This document shows positions 46,730 to 55,845 of a stretch of DNA of 64,000 nucleotides, piece by piece. A model generated the notes under the pieces. That model saw nothing but the letters and a program-made list of their open reading frames with translations. It ran no database searches and was not told the DNA's origin. A program made the position numbers and the translations under genes. The stretch lies in NCBI RefSeq assembly GCF_009856825.1, contig NZ_WVTD01000010.1, positions 1 to 64,000 on the forward strand, read 5' to 3'. Numbering within the stretch: the first letter of the stretch is position 1; each line of letters starts with the position of its first letter. This stretch comes from Novosphingobium silvae (GTDB lineage: Bacteria > Pseudomonadota > Alphaproteobacteria > Sphingomonadales > Sphingomonadaceae).

Positions 46730-46829
46730 AACGCCGATTTTCCATCCACTTCCAACCAGTCGTATGCTGACGGTTCCTGAAGTGGCATTATACTCCGGTC
46801 CATGACTTGTCTGGAAGGACAGAAAGCCA

Positions 46830-48239
46830 TTGCGGGGCAGTAAATCAGAAATGGTGCCCGTGCTGCTCGCCGAGGCGGGGGAGCACATCGCGGCCGGCAG
46901 GCTGGCAGCCGCCGACGCCGCAGTCTCAACCTTGGAGCAGAAGGGCTGGGGCGGCATCAAGACGCTCCGGATGCGCGCCAACGTCCAGAAGCGACTTTCC
47001 CAGAAGGCGGAACACGGAGAGACGCTGAAGCGCGTCGCCGAAGATCGGAACAGCACTCCGTCGGACCTGTTCCGGTGGGCGGTCCATCTGATCGAGACCA
47101 ACCATCTGGATGCTGCCCGAGGCGTGATGGCGTCGCTTCGGGGACGTGAAGATTGCAGGCACTTGCTGCTCAACATCGATTATCGCGACGGCCTGCATTC
47201 GGGGAACATCGAACTGGTGCGCTCTGCCCTGCTCGGCCTTGTCGAACTGGACGTGACGCCTCTCCACCTTCCGGAACTGCGGCTCGCACTCAGGGAACTC
47301 GCCCCTTGGGAACGAAACACCATCGCGGACACGATCCGTGAAAAGTGGCCGCAAATGGCCGCACAAGTCGAAGGTATCGGCTCCATCGGCGCGCAAGGCA
47401 AGACGGGTGTGCAGCAACGCGCCGCGGAGCTGGCGACGGCCGGGCAACTCGCCGAAAGCGAAGCCCTCCTCGGCACCGGACGCGAAACGGACGAGGAGCT
47501 GCGCCGCGCGCTCAGGCTCGTGCCGCCACCGGAAGCGCGTGTCCGCACGCTGATCGAAGACAATGGTGATAACGTCATCGTTAGCGCTCGCGGAACGAGC
47601 GACACGACGCTGCTGGTGTTCACCGGCCTTGCCGATCAGGCCATGGTGCCAATTGGATGCATCGATGCGTTCTGCGCAGCCGCGGGGCACTCGGCCGTTT
47701 ACTTGCGTGATCGTTCCCGTTCGCTGTTCGTGGGCGGAGTGCCGGACCTGGCGCTCGACTATTCGTCCTCGCTCGACGCGATCGGCCGGATCGTGGAGGA
47801 ACTGGGCACCCGCCGCCTGCTTTCTTTCGGATCGTCTGCAGGGGGCCTGGGTGCCATAAGGTACGGACTGGACCTGTCGGCTTCCGGTGTGCTCTGCGCA
47901 TCGGGAGCGACCTGCGCCCACGAGGCATTCCTTGACAGACACGCCGACCAGAGAGGGCGCGTCGTTGTCCGGCGGCTACAGCGCTCCTTCGGCCGCGCCG
48001 AACTGGACGTGTACGATCAGGTTGCCGCAAACTGCGGCCGGACGCAGATCGTCATGTGTTATGGGGACGGTTCGGAGAGCGACGCCGCTCACGCCAAGCA
48101 CCTGGACGGTTTGCCCGGCGTGACCCTTCACCCGCTGGCGGGGCTGGGCCGCCACGGTTCGTTCGCACGCATGGTGCTCGACGGGATCTTCGCGGCTTTC
48201 ATCGCCGATGACCTTAGGAGCACACCGCTTGTTCCCTGA
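46830..48239 (+). CDS. Unknown protein: TPR-like N-terminus, serine-hydrolase-like C-terminus
   Basis: A 469-residue protein I do not recognise as a named family. The first 230 residues are helical TPR-like repeats. The last 200 look like an alpha/beta-hydrolase: LLSFGSSAGGLGAIRYG near residue 330 fits a nucleophile elbow, with a possible catalytic His in LGRHGSFARM near 450. The start is TTG at 46830 with GGA ten bases upstream; ATG at 46851 is the alternative. The stop overlaps the next gene's TTG start by 11 bases, so the two are coupled. Confidence 0.65.
   Translation: MRGSKSEMVPVLLAEAGEHIAAGRLAAADAAVSTLEQKGWGGIKTLRMRANVQKRLSQKAEHGETLKRVAEDRNSTPSDLFRWAVHLIETNHLDAARGVMASLRGREDCRHLLLNIDYRDGLHSGNIELVRSALLGLVELDVTPLHLPELRLALRELAPWERNTIADTIREKWPQMAAQVEGIGSIGAQGKTGVQQRAAELATAGQLAESEALLGTGRETDEELRRALRLVPPPEARVRTLIEDNGDNVIVSARGTSDTTLLVFTGLADQAMVPIGCIDAFCAAAGHSAVYLRDRSRSLFVGGVPDLALDYSSSLDAIGRIVEELGTRRLLSFGSSAGGLGAIRYGLDLSASGVLCASGATCAHEAFLDRHADQRGRVVVRRLQRSFGRAELDVYDQVAANCGRTQIVMCYGDGSESDAAHAKHLDGLPGVTLHPLAGLGRHGSFARMVLDGIFAAFIADDLRSTPLVP
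48216..48220 (+). promoter_or_regulatory. Ribosome binding site of the radical SAM gene
   Basis: AGGAG lies eight bases before TTG at 48229 and inside the end of the preceding gene. It decides in favour of the TTG start over the ATG at 48208, which has no such site. It also shows translational coupling. Confidence 0.7.
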
Positions 48240-49194
48240 AACACCCGCTGACAGAATAGGCCGGCTTCGCACCAGCAATTACGACATCAGCAATGTCTGC
48301 AACCTGCGGTGCGAGGGGTGTCTGTACTTCTCGGGCGCGGGCGACGAGATCCTGGCGGCCGAGCACAGCATCGAGATGTGGCGCAGCTTTTTCGCGGCAG
48401 AGGCGAACCGGGGCATCAACTTCGCTTATATTGCCGGCGCTGAACCATCACTTACTCCCGACCGTATTCGCGCTTGCCACGAACACATTCCAATGGGCGT
48501 CATCTTCACAAACGGCACGAAACGGATCGACAGCGACATCGATTACCGCATCCATGTTTCCATCTGGGGGGACGAGGTCGGGTCTAAGCGGTATCGCGGT
48601 GCCGACATAAACTCCAAAGCTATGCGCAACTACGTGGATGACGACCGCGCCGTCTTCGTCATGACGCTCAATTCACACAACCTGTCCGAAGTCGCCGCCG
48701 TCGTCGCACAGTGCGCGGATAATGGGTTGACGCTTACGTTCAGCCTGTTTTCGCCGACACGGGAATACAATGCGCCCGACGCGGCAAGAAGCGGAGCGGA
48801 CCTGCGTCTGAGCGCGGACGACCTTGCCGCCGCCCGCGACGTCATGCTGCAAGCGGAACAGCTGCATCCGGACACAGTCAGGATATCGCATCCGTTCATC
48901 AACTGGGTGACGCAGGAAGGCAGCCTCTACACCCTCGACGAGGCACAGGTCGCGACCGATTGCGGTAACCGGCTGACGCGTAGCCATGTGCATTGGAACG
49001 CCGACCTTCAGCGAAACTCCGGCAAATGCTGCTCACCCAATCTGGATTGCCGGGATTGCCGTCCTTACGCGATGAGCCTTGCGACCTACTTCAACCGCCG
49101 CCGGCAGATGCCGGACGACTGGCCCGCCGTGTGGCAGTTCTGGAGCGAACTTTTCCTGCCCGTCCGGCGCGAAACACCCGCGCTCGCACCGTAG
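48229..49194 (+). CDS. Radical SAM protein with C-terminal cysteine cluster
   Basis: A 321-residue radical SAM protein. The cluster ligands are C24-x3-C28-x2-C31 in VCNLRCEGCLYF. The C-terminus carries more cysteines around residues 244 and 267-277 (KCCSPNLDCRDCRPY), suggesting a SPASM- or twitch-like auxiliary iron-sulfur site. The partner is unknown: no small peptide gene was recognised nearby, and the neighbours are polysaccharide genes, so modification of a sugar, lipid or small carrier is as likely as a peptide. Its coding sequence appears less GC-rich than smc. Start is TTG with an AGGAG box. Confidence 0.82.
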   Translation: MFPETPADRIGRLRTSNYDISNVCNLRCEGCLYFSGAGDEILAAEHSIEMWRSFFAAEANRGINFAYIAGAEPSLTPDRIRACHEHIPMGVIFTNGTKRIDSDIDYRIHVSIWGDEVGSKRYRGADINSKAMRNYVDDDRAVFVMTLNSHNLSEVAAVVAQCADNGLTLTFSLFSPTREYNAPDAARSGADLRLSADDLAAARDVMLQAEQLHPDTVRISHPFINWVTQEGSLYTLDEAQVATDCGNRLTRSHVHWNADLQRNSGKCCSPNLDCRDCRPYAMSLATYFNRRRQMPDDWPAVWQFWSELFLPVRRETPALAP

Positions 49195-49258
49195 CGCAAG
49201 GCTGCAGGGCGGCGGCGAGGTATGGACCGCCGCCCGTAGTCATTTAGGCGCAGTCAGG

Positions 49259-49978
49259 TCAGGCCGCCTCGCGCTCTTCGATAGAGGCGAGATACAACGC
49301 TTCTTCCTGCCGCCACAGATCGGCGAAATCGACATTCTGCCATTCTTCGAACCATGGCCCGCCATTGGTGAAATGGATCACGCGCGGCGTGGTGGCAGGC
49401 GCGGCATACTCCCCTTCGAGGAAGTTCCAATCCAGATCGAGGGCACCGATATGATCATCGTTCTTCACCCACTCGAACCGGTGAAGAAACGCAGGTGAGG
49501 CGGAGTTCACCAGGTCGGGCGTAAGCGAGCGCACATCGGGATGCGCACAGTTGAGCACCATGAACGAGGACCAGTTCTTGCGCGGATAGACGGTCTGTTT
49601 CTTGCCATCCATCTTGATCGATTGTGTCGGTTCATATTCATGCTGAACGACGTAGACCGCCTTCTCCGGGTCGAGCCCCTCCAGTACGCGGCGCAGGTCG
49701 ATAGTGTATAGAAAGTCGCAATCACTGAACACGGTCCACCCAGTTTCCTGTGCCGCAAGGTAAGGCGTGAGGAAACGGGTCAACGAGAATTCCGTTGTCG
49801 CAGTGGCATCGACGGGCCGGGTGTACAGGCCAAGATCGCGAACGTATTGCTGCCGGATCGGATTGACGATCAATTGATTTGCGGAATGACGGAGCAACGA
49901 ATGACGGGCGACCTGCCAAGCTACATCTTCGCGACTGTCGTAACCGATAAAGACCTTCAACTTATCAGAACCGCTCAT
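49259..49978 (-). CDS. Glycosyltransferase-like protein (GT-A fold)
   Basis: A 239-residue protein beginning with KVFIGYDSREDVAWQVARHS and carrying a DxD-like metal-binding motif in FSDCDFLYTID and the segment NWSSFMVLNCAHPDV, seen in a family of bacterial glycosyltransferases in capsule clusters. It is transcribed against the flanking genes, so it has its own promoter in the 207-base gap before the 1391-residue gene. Donor and acceptor are unknown. Confidence 0.8.
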   Translation of the reverse strand: MSGSDKLKVFIGYDSREDVAWQVARHSLLRHSANQLIVNPIRQQYVRDLGLYTRPVDATATTEFSLTRFLTPYLAAQETGWTVFSDCDFLYTIDLRRVLEGLDPEKAVYVVQHEYEPTQSIKMDGKKQTVYPRKNWSSFMVLNCAHPDVRSLTPDLVNSASPAFLHRFEWVKNDDHIGALDLDWNFLEGEYAAPATTPRVIHFTNGGPWFEEWQNVDFADLWRQEEALYLASIEEREAA

Positions 49979-50185
49979 TTAGCCAAGACCACTCGCCTGT
50001 CGATGCAAGCGAATGGTATGTTGGAATAGCGGGGAAAAAGCAATCCGGCTGCCTCATTCTTTCTGCAGAACAACAGGGAAACGCGGTGTGCTGCAAGGAA
50101 CACGCGAAAAGCCCGGCAGCACATTTGCTTTTGCCTCTTGCGCCTTGTAACTGCCCTTCAACTTTGCAGGGATCCGCAGTCATAG

Positions 50186-53100
50186 ATGGTCGAATTCCGT
50201 TACGACATGGCCGCTTTCGTCATGGGCATGCACCGATCGGGCACTTCTGCCCTGACGAGGGTCCTGATGCTGCTTCACGGAGATGGTCCCTCCGCGGTTC
50301 TCGAGCCGAACAGCGCCAACCAGCGTGGCTTCTGGGAATCTCCGGAGATCAACGCGGTCAACCAGACCATTCTCGACGATTACGGCACCAACTGGCACAG
50401 CATCGCCGCCCTTCCCGGTGAAAAGCTGGCCGCCGATGCACTTCGGCAGGAAGCCGTCAGGCGCATCGTCGCAGACCAGTTTCCCGATGCCCGCCGTCCG
50501 GTCATCAAGGATCCGCGCATCTGCCGGCTCGCCCCCTTGTGGATAGAGGCGCTGAAGAGCGAGGCGCGCGATCTCGTCTTCCCGTTCGTCCTGCGCAATC
50601 CGGTGGAGGTTGCCGGATCGCTTTCGCGGCGGAACAAGTTCTCGACCGCGCTCGGCCTCAATCTATGGGCGCGCCACTACCTCGATGCGGAACGCGCCAC
50701 CCGCGACCAGCGGCGAGGCTTGATCCGATACGCCGACCTGCTCGCCGACTGGCGGAACGCGCTTGGCGGGCTTCGGGATCTGGTGGAGCTCGACCTCGGG
50801 GGAAATCCCGCCGCCAAGGCGGTCGACGCGTTTCTGACCCCCGACCTTCATCACGAGCAGGTTCCGGTCTGGCAGGCGGACGCCGAACTCGGCGAGTTTC
50901 CAATGGTGGCGGAGCTTTGGGTGCTGCTGAACGAGTGGGCCGAGACGGGCTCTGTCACTCTCGGCAACATCGCCCGCTTCGACAGCCTGCGAGAAGATTT
51001 CGATCGTGTGGCGCCCCTGATGGATACGCTTCTGGAACAGCAGCGCGTCCTCGAGAAACGTCGGATGGAGGAAAAGAAGGCGAAGCGTGAGGAGGCGGCA
51101 GCCTCTCACTCGGAGTTCCAGCCTGTCCTTGCGCAGATCGCCCGCCTGCAGGACGATCAGAACGCCGCCGTCCGCAGCCTGGAACACAATCTCAAGGCGA
51201 TTATGGCCGACCTCGAGGCGGCACGGAAGGCAGACATCCGGATCGATGCCGCGCGGCTTGAGGCCGAGCGCGAACGTGCCACGCTGCGCAACGATCACGA
51301 GCGCGCAGTTTCCGCCCTGCATCGAGCGATGGATGCGACAGCCGGGCGGGAGCGCGAGTGGCGCAAGCGCCTTGATGCGGCGAAGCTTGCACTGAATGAG
51401 ACGGCCCTGGCCCGGGACACAGCGCTGCAGCAGGCCACGGACTTGCAGTCGAGCCTTGATAGCCTCGCCCGCCGACTTGAGGACCTTGCCGCGCAGGCCC
51501 GCGTGGTCGTCAGTCACGATGCGGCGGGCGAGGCTTTCGCCCACACGCCTGCCAGCACTGGTGATCAGGCGCAGGACGCCTGCGCGCTTGTGCAGGCTGC
51601 CATAGCGGCTGCACATCAATTGCAGGCCGATCTGGCGGACGCGCGCAGTGAAATCCGCCGGCTCGTGGATGAACGCGATGCCGCTTTGGACAAGGTGTCT
51701 GACGCACACGACGAATTGGTATCGGTGCGCCTGTCCTTGCATGCTGAGCTTGATGCCGCACGCGAAGAAACCGCCGCCGCCTGGCAGGAGGTCGCGTCGA
51801 TGCGCCAGGTTCTGGAAGCCGCCGAGCAGGAACGCGATGCGGCAATTGGCGAAATCGCGGCATCCCGGGCCGAAACGCTTGAAGTCCGCGCCGATCTCAA
51901 GGAAGTCACGCGCAAGTACCGCACCACACAGGCCACGCTGACGCGCACCAAGGCCGGGCTGGATCGCGCGAAGGAGCGCGCCGCCACGTTCAAGGAACTT
52001 GCGCAACGCACTCGGCAGGATCTGGATCTTGCCCGTGCGGCCTGGCCTTATCGGCTAGCGCGGGCTTTGGCCGTGCTGTGGGCGAGCATCGTGGCGCCTT
52101 TCGCGGCGATGCTCGCCAGGACACGGCATGGACGTCGTAACGTAGCAGAGACGATAGCCGGATCGGGGCTTTTCGACCGTGCATGGTATCTTGAGCGCTA
52201 CCCCGATGTCGCCGGGGGCTCGATGGATCCGCTGCAGCACTTCGTCCGCTTCGGCTGGAAGGAGCTTCGCGATCCTGGCCCGGATTTCAGCGCCTCGCGC
52301 TATCTTCGGGAGAACCCTGATGTCGCTCAGGCCGGGCTGAACCCGGTTCTGCATTTCATCGAGTTCGGACAGGCGGAAGGGCGCAGTTCGCGCAAGTCGA
52401 AACTGTCGAACAAGCCTGCCGAGACGCTTCCCGTCTTCGCTCCCGCAGCTCCCGTATACGTTCCCGCGCCGTCAGCCACTCCCCTGCGCGCACTTGCACC
52501 GGTACCGGCAACTGCACCGCTGCCAGCATCCTTCGATGCCGTAGCCGCAGCCTGCGCAGCCGATGCGGGGAGCGCGGCCGCGCTGGCGCGGTTCCAGCAG
52601 CTTTGCGGCATTGCCGCTTACGATGCCGCGTCGTGGGAAGACGCCTTCAGTGACGGAAATTACTCGCCCGCCGATGCCTGGTTCGTGAATGGCACCCTTT
52701 TGCGGATGCGTTGGAACGTCCAGGATGAGCCCAGGCAGGTCGTGGTCTGCCAGTTCGACCCGGCGACACGCACCGGGGCGCTGCTGGCCACGACCGATGG
52801 GGGCGATGGCGGGAGCGGGGGCGATCTGCTCGACGTGACGCTTCTCTCGGCCTACCATCCCTTGCTCGTGGCAGAGTTCGCTCCTTCGGGCGTGCTGCTC
52901 CACGCCTTCGCGGTGGCGTTTCCGTCGCTCTTTCGAAACGGGCCTCACCACGCAGACTTCCTGAGCGAGATCGCCAGGCCTTCCCGGGGCAGAGCCGATC
53001 ATCCGCTGGCCCATTCCGCCTGGCTGGCGGATAGCCTTGCGGCGATTCGCGACGGCGCGCTGCCGGCGGTCGCACGGATCGCCGTCGAACTGGAAGGCGC

Positions 53101-54361
53101 GATCGGCACCGGGCCGCTGTTCGACCCAGCCATGCGCGGATGGCTGCGCGACATCTTCGACATCCTGATCGAACCTGCGCAGCAAGCCAAGCGCGGCGAC
53201 GGGGCCGAAGGCGGCGAGGGGGCGGAGATCGTGGCCTTCCTGCAGGCCGGCGAGCGCTACCTGACGGGCATTGTTGGACAGGAAGGCACTCCCCGGCCAG
53301 GCGGCGGCACGCTGTTCATCCATGGCGATGCCATGCCATCGGTGTCGATCCTGTGCGCGACAATGGACCGGGAGGGCATGAGCGAGGGCAAACCAGAGGG
53401 CGATGTATGTGTCGCTCTTTCCGAAGCGTTCGTCCGCCGCGATCCGTCACAGCCTTCCTTCGCGTTCATGCAGCCACCTTCGATGCTGCGCGGGCCCTGC
53501 ACCGCGACCACTCCCCATCTTCGCGCGCCTCATTTCCGCGGCCCTCGCTTGAAGGGTAGCTTCGCTCCGCGCAAGCCCCTGCCCGCCGCCGCAATTTCGC
53601 CCGATCGCGGCAGTCAGGTGCGCGACGCCGAGATCCTGTTTCCGGTTTCGTCCATCGTGGCGCTGACCTCCTTCCGGCCCTCTGCCCTTCGGATGATCGT
53701 TCCAGTCGACGGCGCGGGCGAGCATGATCTCGACCGCTCGCTCGAGGCCCTCGCCATGCAGGACTGCGCCTCGGCCATTCGCCTGGTCCTTCTGGGAGAC
53801 CCCGGGGAGGGCAGCCTCGGGCGCGCACGCCGGATGTTCGATGGGCGCGTGGATCAGGCGCGGGATCTACGCGACGCGCTTGCCGACGGCTCGGAAGAAT
53901 TTTGCGGCATCCTGTCGCCAGGCATCGTGCCACATGACGGGCGCACCCTCAGCCTATTGGCGGATATGGTCACCGATGGCGCCGCCTCGGCTTCGTGCCC
54001 GCTCGTATCCAGCAGCCGCTTGGGCAAGAGCTGGTCGGTCAAGGTCGCTGCCAACGGCTTGTTCCCCGAGACGCCGCGCGGCCCTTATGCTCAAGCCGAG
54101 ATCGCAAGTTCCTGTGGCTTGTGGCGCCATATCTACCCGGTACGCGAACCGATCGCGCAATTCTGGCTGACTTCGCGCGACAAGCTGGCCAGGTGGGTGT
54201 TCGAGGACGTCCATCAACTCGCCCGCGACGACGGCGAGCACTGGTGCACGGCGCTTACCACCGTCAGCTTGACGAACGAGGCCGCCGCTCCTTCGATGAG
54301 CTTTCAGGCGCCTATCGCAGACCCTGCCTGCTTCGCCGCCGTACGGGTGCTCAACGGATGA
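50186..54361 (+). CDS. 1391-residue fusion: sulfotransferase-like P-loop, coiled coil, polysaccharide-cluster repeats
   Basis: A very large cytosolic or membrane-linked protein. The N-terminus has a sulfotransferase-like PAPS-binding P-loop, MGMHRSGTSALTR (about 13-25), and RGFWESPEINAVNQ. A long coiled coil runs about 285-615, a hydrophobic segment lies near 617-640, and two copies of a Y-L-x(5)-PDV motif, FDRAWYLERYPDV and FSASRYLRENPDV, lie near 663 and 700. These motifs are common in polysaccharide-synthesis proteins. The rest is uncharacterised, ending in a GT2-like segment. The next gene starts within its stop (ATGA). Confidence 0.75.
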   Translation: MVEFRYDMAAFVMGMHRSGTSALTRVLMLLHGDGPSAVLEPNSANQRGFWESPEINAVNQTILDDYGTNWHSIAALPGEKLAADALRQEAVRRIVADQFPDARRPVIKDPRICRLAPLWIEALKSEARDLVFPFVLRNPVEVAGSLSRRNKFSTALGLNLWARHYLDAERATRDQRRGLIRYADLLADWRNALGGLRDLVELDLGGNPAAKAVDAFLTPDLHHEQVPVWQADAELGEFPMVAELWVLLNEWAETGSVTLGNIARFDSLREDFDRVAPLMDTLLEQQRVLEKRRMEEKKAKREEAAASHSEFQPVLAQIARLQDDQNAAVRSLEHNLKAIMADLEAARKADIRIDAARLEAERERATLRNDHERAVSALHRAMDATAGREREWRKRLDAAKLALNETALARDTALQQATDLQSSLDSLARRLEDLAAQARVVVSHDAAGEAFAHTPASTGDQAQDACALVQAAIAAAHQLQADLADARSEIRRLVDERDAALDKVSDAHDELVSVRLSLHAELDAAREETAAAWQEVASMRQVLEAAEQERDAAIGEIAASRAETLEVRADLKEVTRKYRTTQATLTRTKAGLDRAKERAATFKELAQRTRQDLDLARAAWPYRLARALAVLWASIVAPFAAMLARTRHGRRNVAETIAGSGLFDRAWYLERYPDVAGGSMDPLQHFVRFGWKELRDPGPDFSASRYLRENPDVAQAGLNPVLHFIEFGQAEGRSSRKSKLSNKPAETLPVFAPAAPVYVPAPSATPLRALAPVPATAPLPASFDAVAAACAADAGSAAALARFQQLCGIAAYDAASWEDAFSDGNYSPADAWFVNGTLLRMRWNVQDEPRQVVVCQFDPATRTGALLATTDGGDGGSGGDLLDVTLLSAYHPLLVAEFAPSGVLLHAFAVAFPSLFRNGPHHADFLSEIARPSRGRADHPLAHSAWLADSLAAIRDGALPAVARIAVELEGAIGTGPLFDPAMRGWLRDIFDILIEPAQQAKRGDGAEGGEGAEIVAFLQAGERYLTGIVGQEGTPRPGGGTLFIHGDAMPSVSILCATMDREGMSEGKPEGDVCVALSEAFVRRDPSQPSFAFMQPPSMLRGPCTATTPHLRAPHFRGPRLKGSFAPRKPLPAAAISPDRGSQVRDAEILFPVSSIVALTSFRPSALRMIVPVDGAGEHDLDRSLEALAMQDCASAIRLVLLGDPGEGSLGRARRMFDGRVDQARDLRDALADGSEEFCGILSPGIVPHDGRTLSLLADMVTDGAASASCPLVSSSRLGKSWSVKVAANGLFPETPRGPYAQAEIASSCGLWRHIYPVREPIAQFWLTSRDKLARWVFEDVHQLARDDGEHWCTALTTVSLTNEAAAPSMSFQAPIADPACFAAVRVLNG

Positions 54362-55845
54362 AATTCACTTTCGTAATCCCGTCGCGCGAGTTTCTCGCCA
54401 GCGCGGGCGCCCGTATCCGCTACCTCCGCATGGTCACGCTGATGGAGGAGGCCGGCCACACGCTCGACCTCGTCCCCATCGCTGATTTCGGCAATCTGCG
54501 CGATCCGGGCGAGGTGGTGGTCTTCAGCAAGTGCTTCGATGCCCGCGCGATCGTTTTCGCAGCGCAGTGCCAGGCGCAGAACAGGCTGGTGGGCGTGGAC
54601 CTGTTCGACGACTACTTTAGCCAGTCGAACGACAGCCGCATGACGATGTACCGCACCTGGCTCGCCCAGATGCTGGATAGGGCGCACCTTGCCATCTGCT
54701 CCACGCCGCGCATGGCCGAACTGGTGGCTTCGCTGCGGCCGCAAATCCCTGTCCATGTGTTCAACGATCCGGCATCCGATCTCAGGCTCAATGCGATGCC
54801 CGAACTGCTCGCGGGCAAGCGCGAACAGGCTTTGCAGGAACGGCGCATCAAGCTGGGCTGGTTCGGCATCGGCGACAATCCGTTCTTCTCGGTCGGCCTT
54901 GAAGACCTGACCGCGTTTGGCGCCCGCTTCGCGTGCCTTGCGACGCGGGGCTGGACGATCGACTGCACCGTCCTCACCAACGCACGCGCGTTGGATGCCG
55001 ACCGTCTCGCTGCCATCGGCAACCTGCCCTTCCGCGTTCAGGTGGAGCTATGGACCGAAAAGGCCGAGACGGAACTGCTGCTGGACAGTTTCTGCTGCTT
55101 CCTGCCAGTCAACGCCCAGCCCTTCAGCATCGCCAAGTCGCTCAACCGGGCGATCAGCGCACTGACAGCGGGATGCCAGGTGGTCTGGGCCGGCTACCCG
55201 CTCTACAACCGGATCGACGACCTCCTCTACGCCGATCCGGCGGAGCTGGTGAACGATCTGGAACAGGGCACGCTGAGGCTCAGCGCCCGAAGCCTGGGCC
55301 GCTACGCGCAGCTCATGGAAGAGCTCGCCTCGATCGAGGTCGAAGTCACGCGCCTGCTGACCTTCGTGGAAGGCCTCGGCCGGCCGGCAGCGAGCGAAGG
55401 CGGCAAGGTGCGTGCGCTTGTCCACGGGCACCAGACGGTCGGCGATGCCCACAAGGCCGCGCGCAAGCTGGGCATACTTTCCGTGGCGACGCCCTTCGCG
55501 CCGCCGACACTGACTTACGACGTCATATTCACCGGTCATCCGGCCGATGGCGGACTGCTGATGCTGATTGCCGAACCCGTGCGGGAGCGCCTGCTGCCCG
55601 ACACGAGCGTCCCAATCCGCTTCTTTGGCGAGATCAACAAGACGCGCTATGTCGCGGTGGACTGGCCGCAGGACACGCCGCTGGCGATGAAGGACTGGTC
55701 GAGTGCATCGCTACCGGATCTTCTGGCCGCCTACAGGGGCATCTTCCCCGCCGTCCACCGCCGACTGGAAGCGGTTTTCGGACCTGTCGAGATGATGATT
55801 TCGGAATCCTCCAAGCTCCCCTTCGATCCGGGTGCCTCCGCATGA
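54358..55845 (+). CDS. Glycosyltransferase-like protein (GT-B-like)
   Basis: A 495-residue protein starting MKFTFVIPSREFLASAGARIRY. It carries VDLFDDYFSQSNDSRMTMY and a GWFGIGDNPFFSVGLEDL segment that resembles the donor-binding half of GT-B transferases, followed by a Rossmann-like second half. I cannot place it in a numbered family. The ATG overlaps the preceding stop and its own stop is overlapped by the next gene, so 50186-57002 behaves as one coupled operon. Role in chain assembly is inferred from context. Confidence 0.7.
   Translation: MKFTFVIPSREFLASAGARIRYLRMVTLMEEAGHTLDLVPIADFGNLRDPGEVVVFSKCFDARAIVFAAQCQAQNRLVGVDLFDDYFSQSNDSRMTMYRTWLAQMLDRAHLAICSTPRMAELVASLRPQIPVHVFNDPASDLRLNAMPELLAGKREQALQERRIKLGWFGIGDNPFFSVGLEDLTAFGARFACLATRGWTIDCTVLTNARALDADRLAAIGNLPFRVQVELWTEKAETELLLDSFCCFLPVNAQPFSIAKSLNRAISALTAGCQVVWAGYPLYNRIDDLLYADPAELVNDLEQGTLRLSARSLGRYAQLMEELASIEVEVTRLLTFVEGLGRPAASEGGKVRALVHGHQTVGDAHKAARKLGILSVATPFAPPTLTYDVIFTGHPADGGLLMLIAEPVRERLLPDTSVPIRFFGEINKTRYVAVDWPQDTPLAMKDWSSASLPDLLAAYRGIFPAVHRRLEAVFGPVEMMISESSKLPFDPGASA

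Noticed and set aside
50663..52006. Minus-strand frame antisense to the coiled-coil part of the 1391-residue protein
   Set aside because: Low-complexity product; the plus strand has a continuous frame with a P-loop and family motifs.
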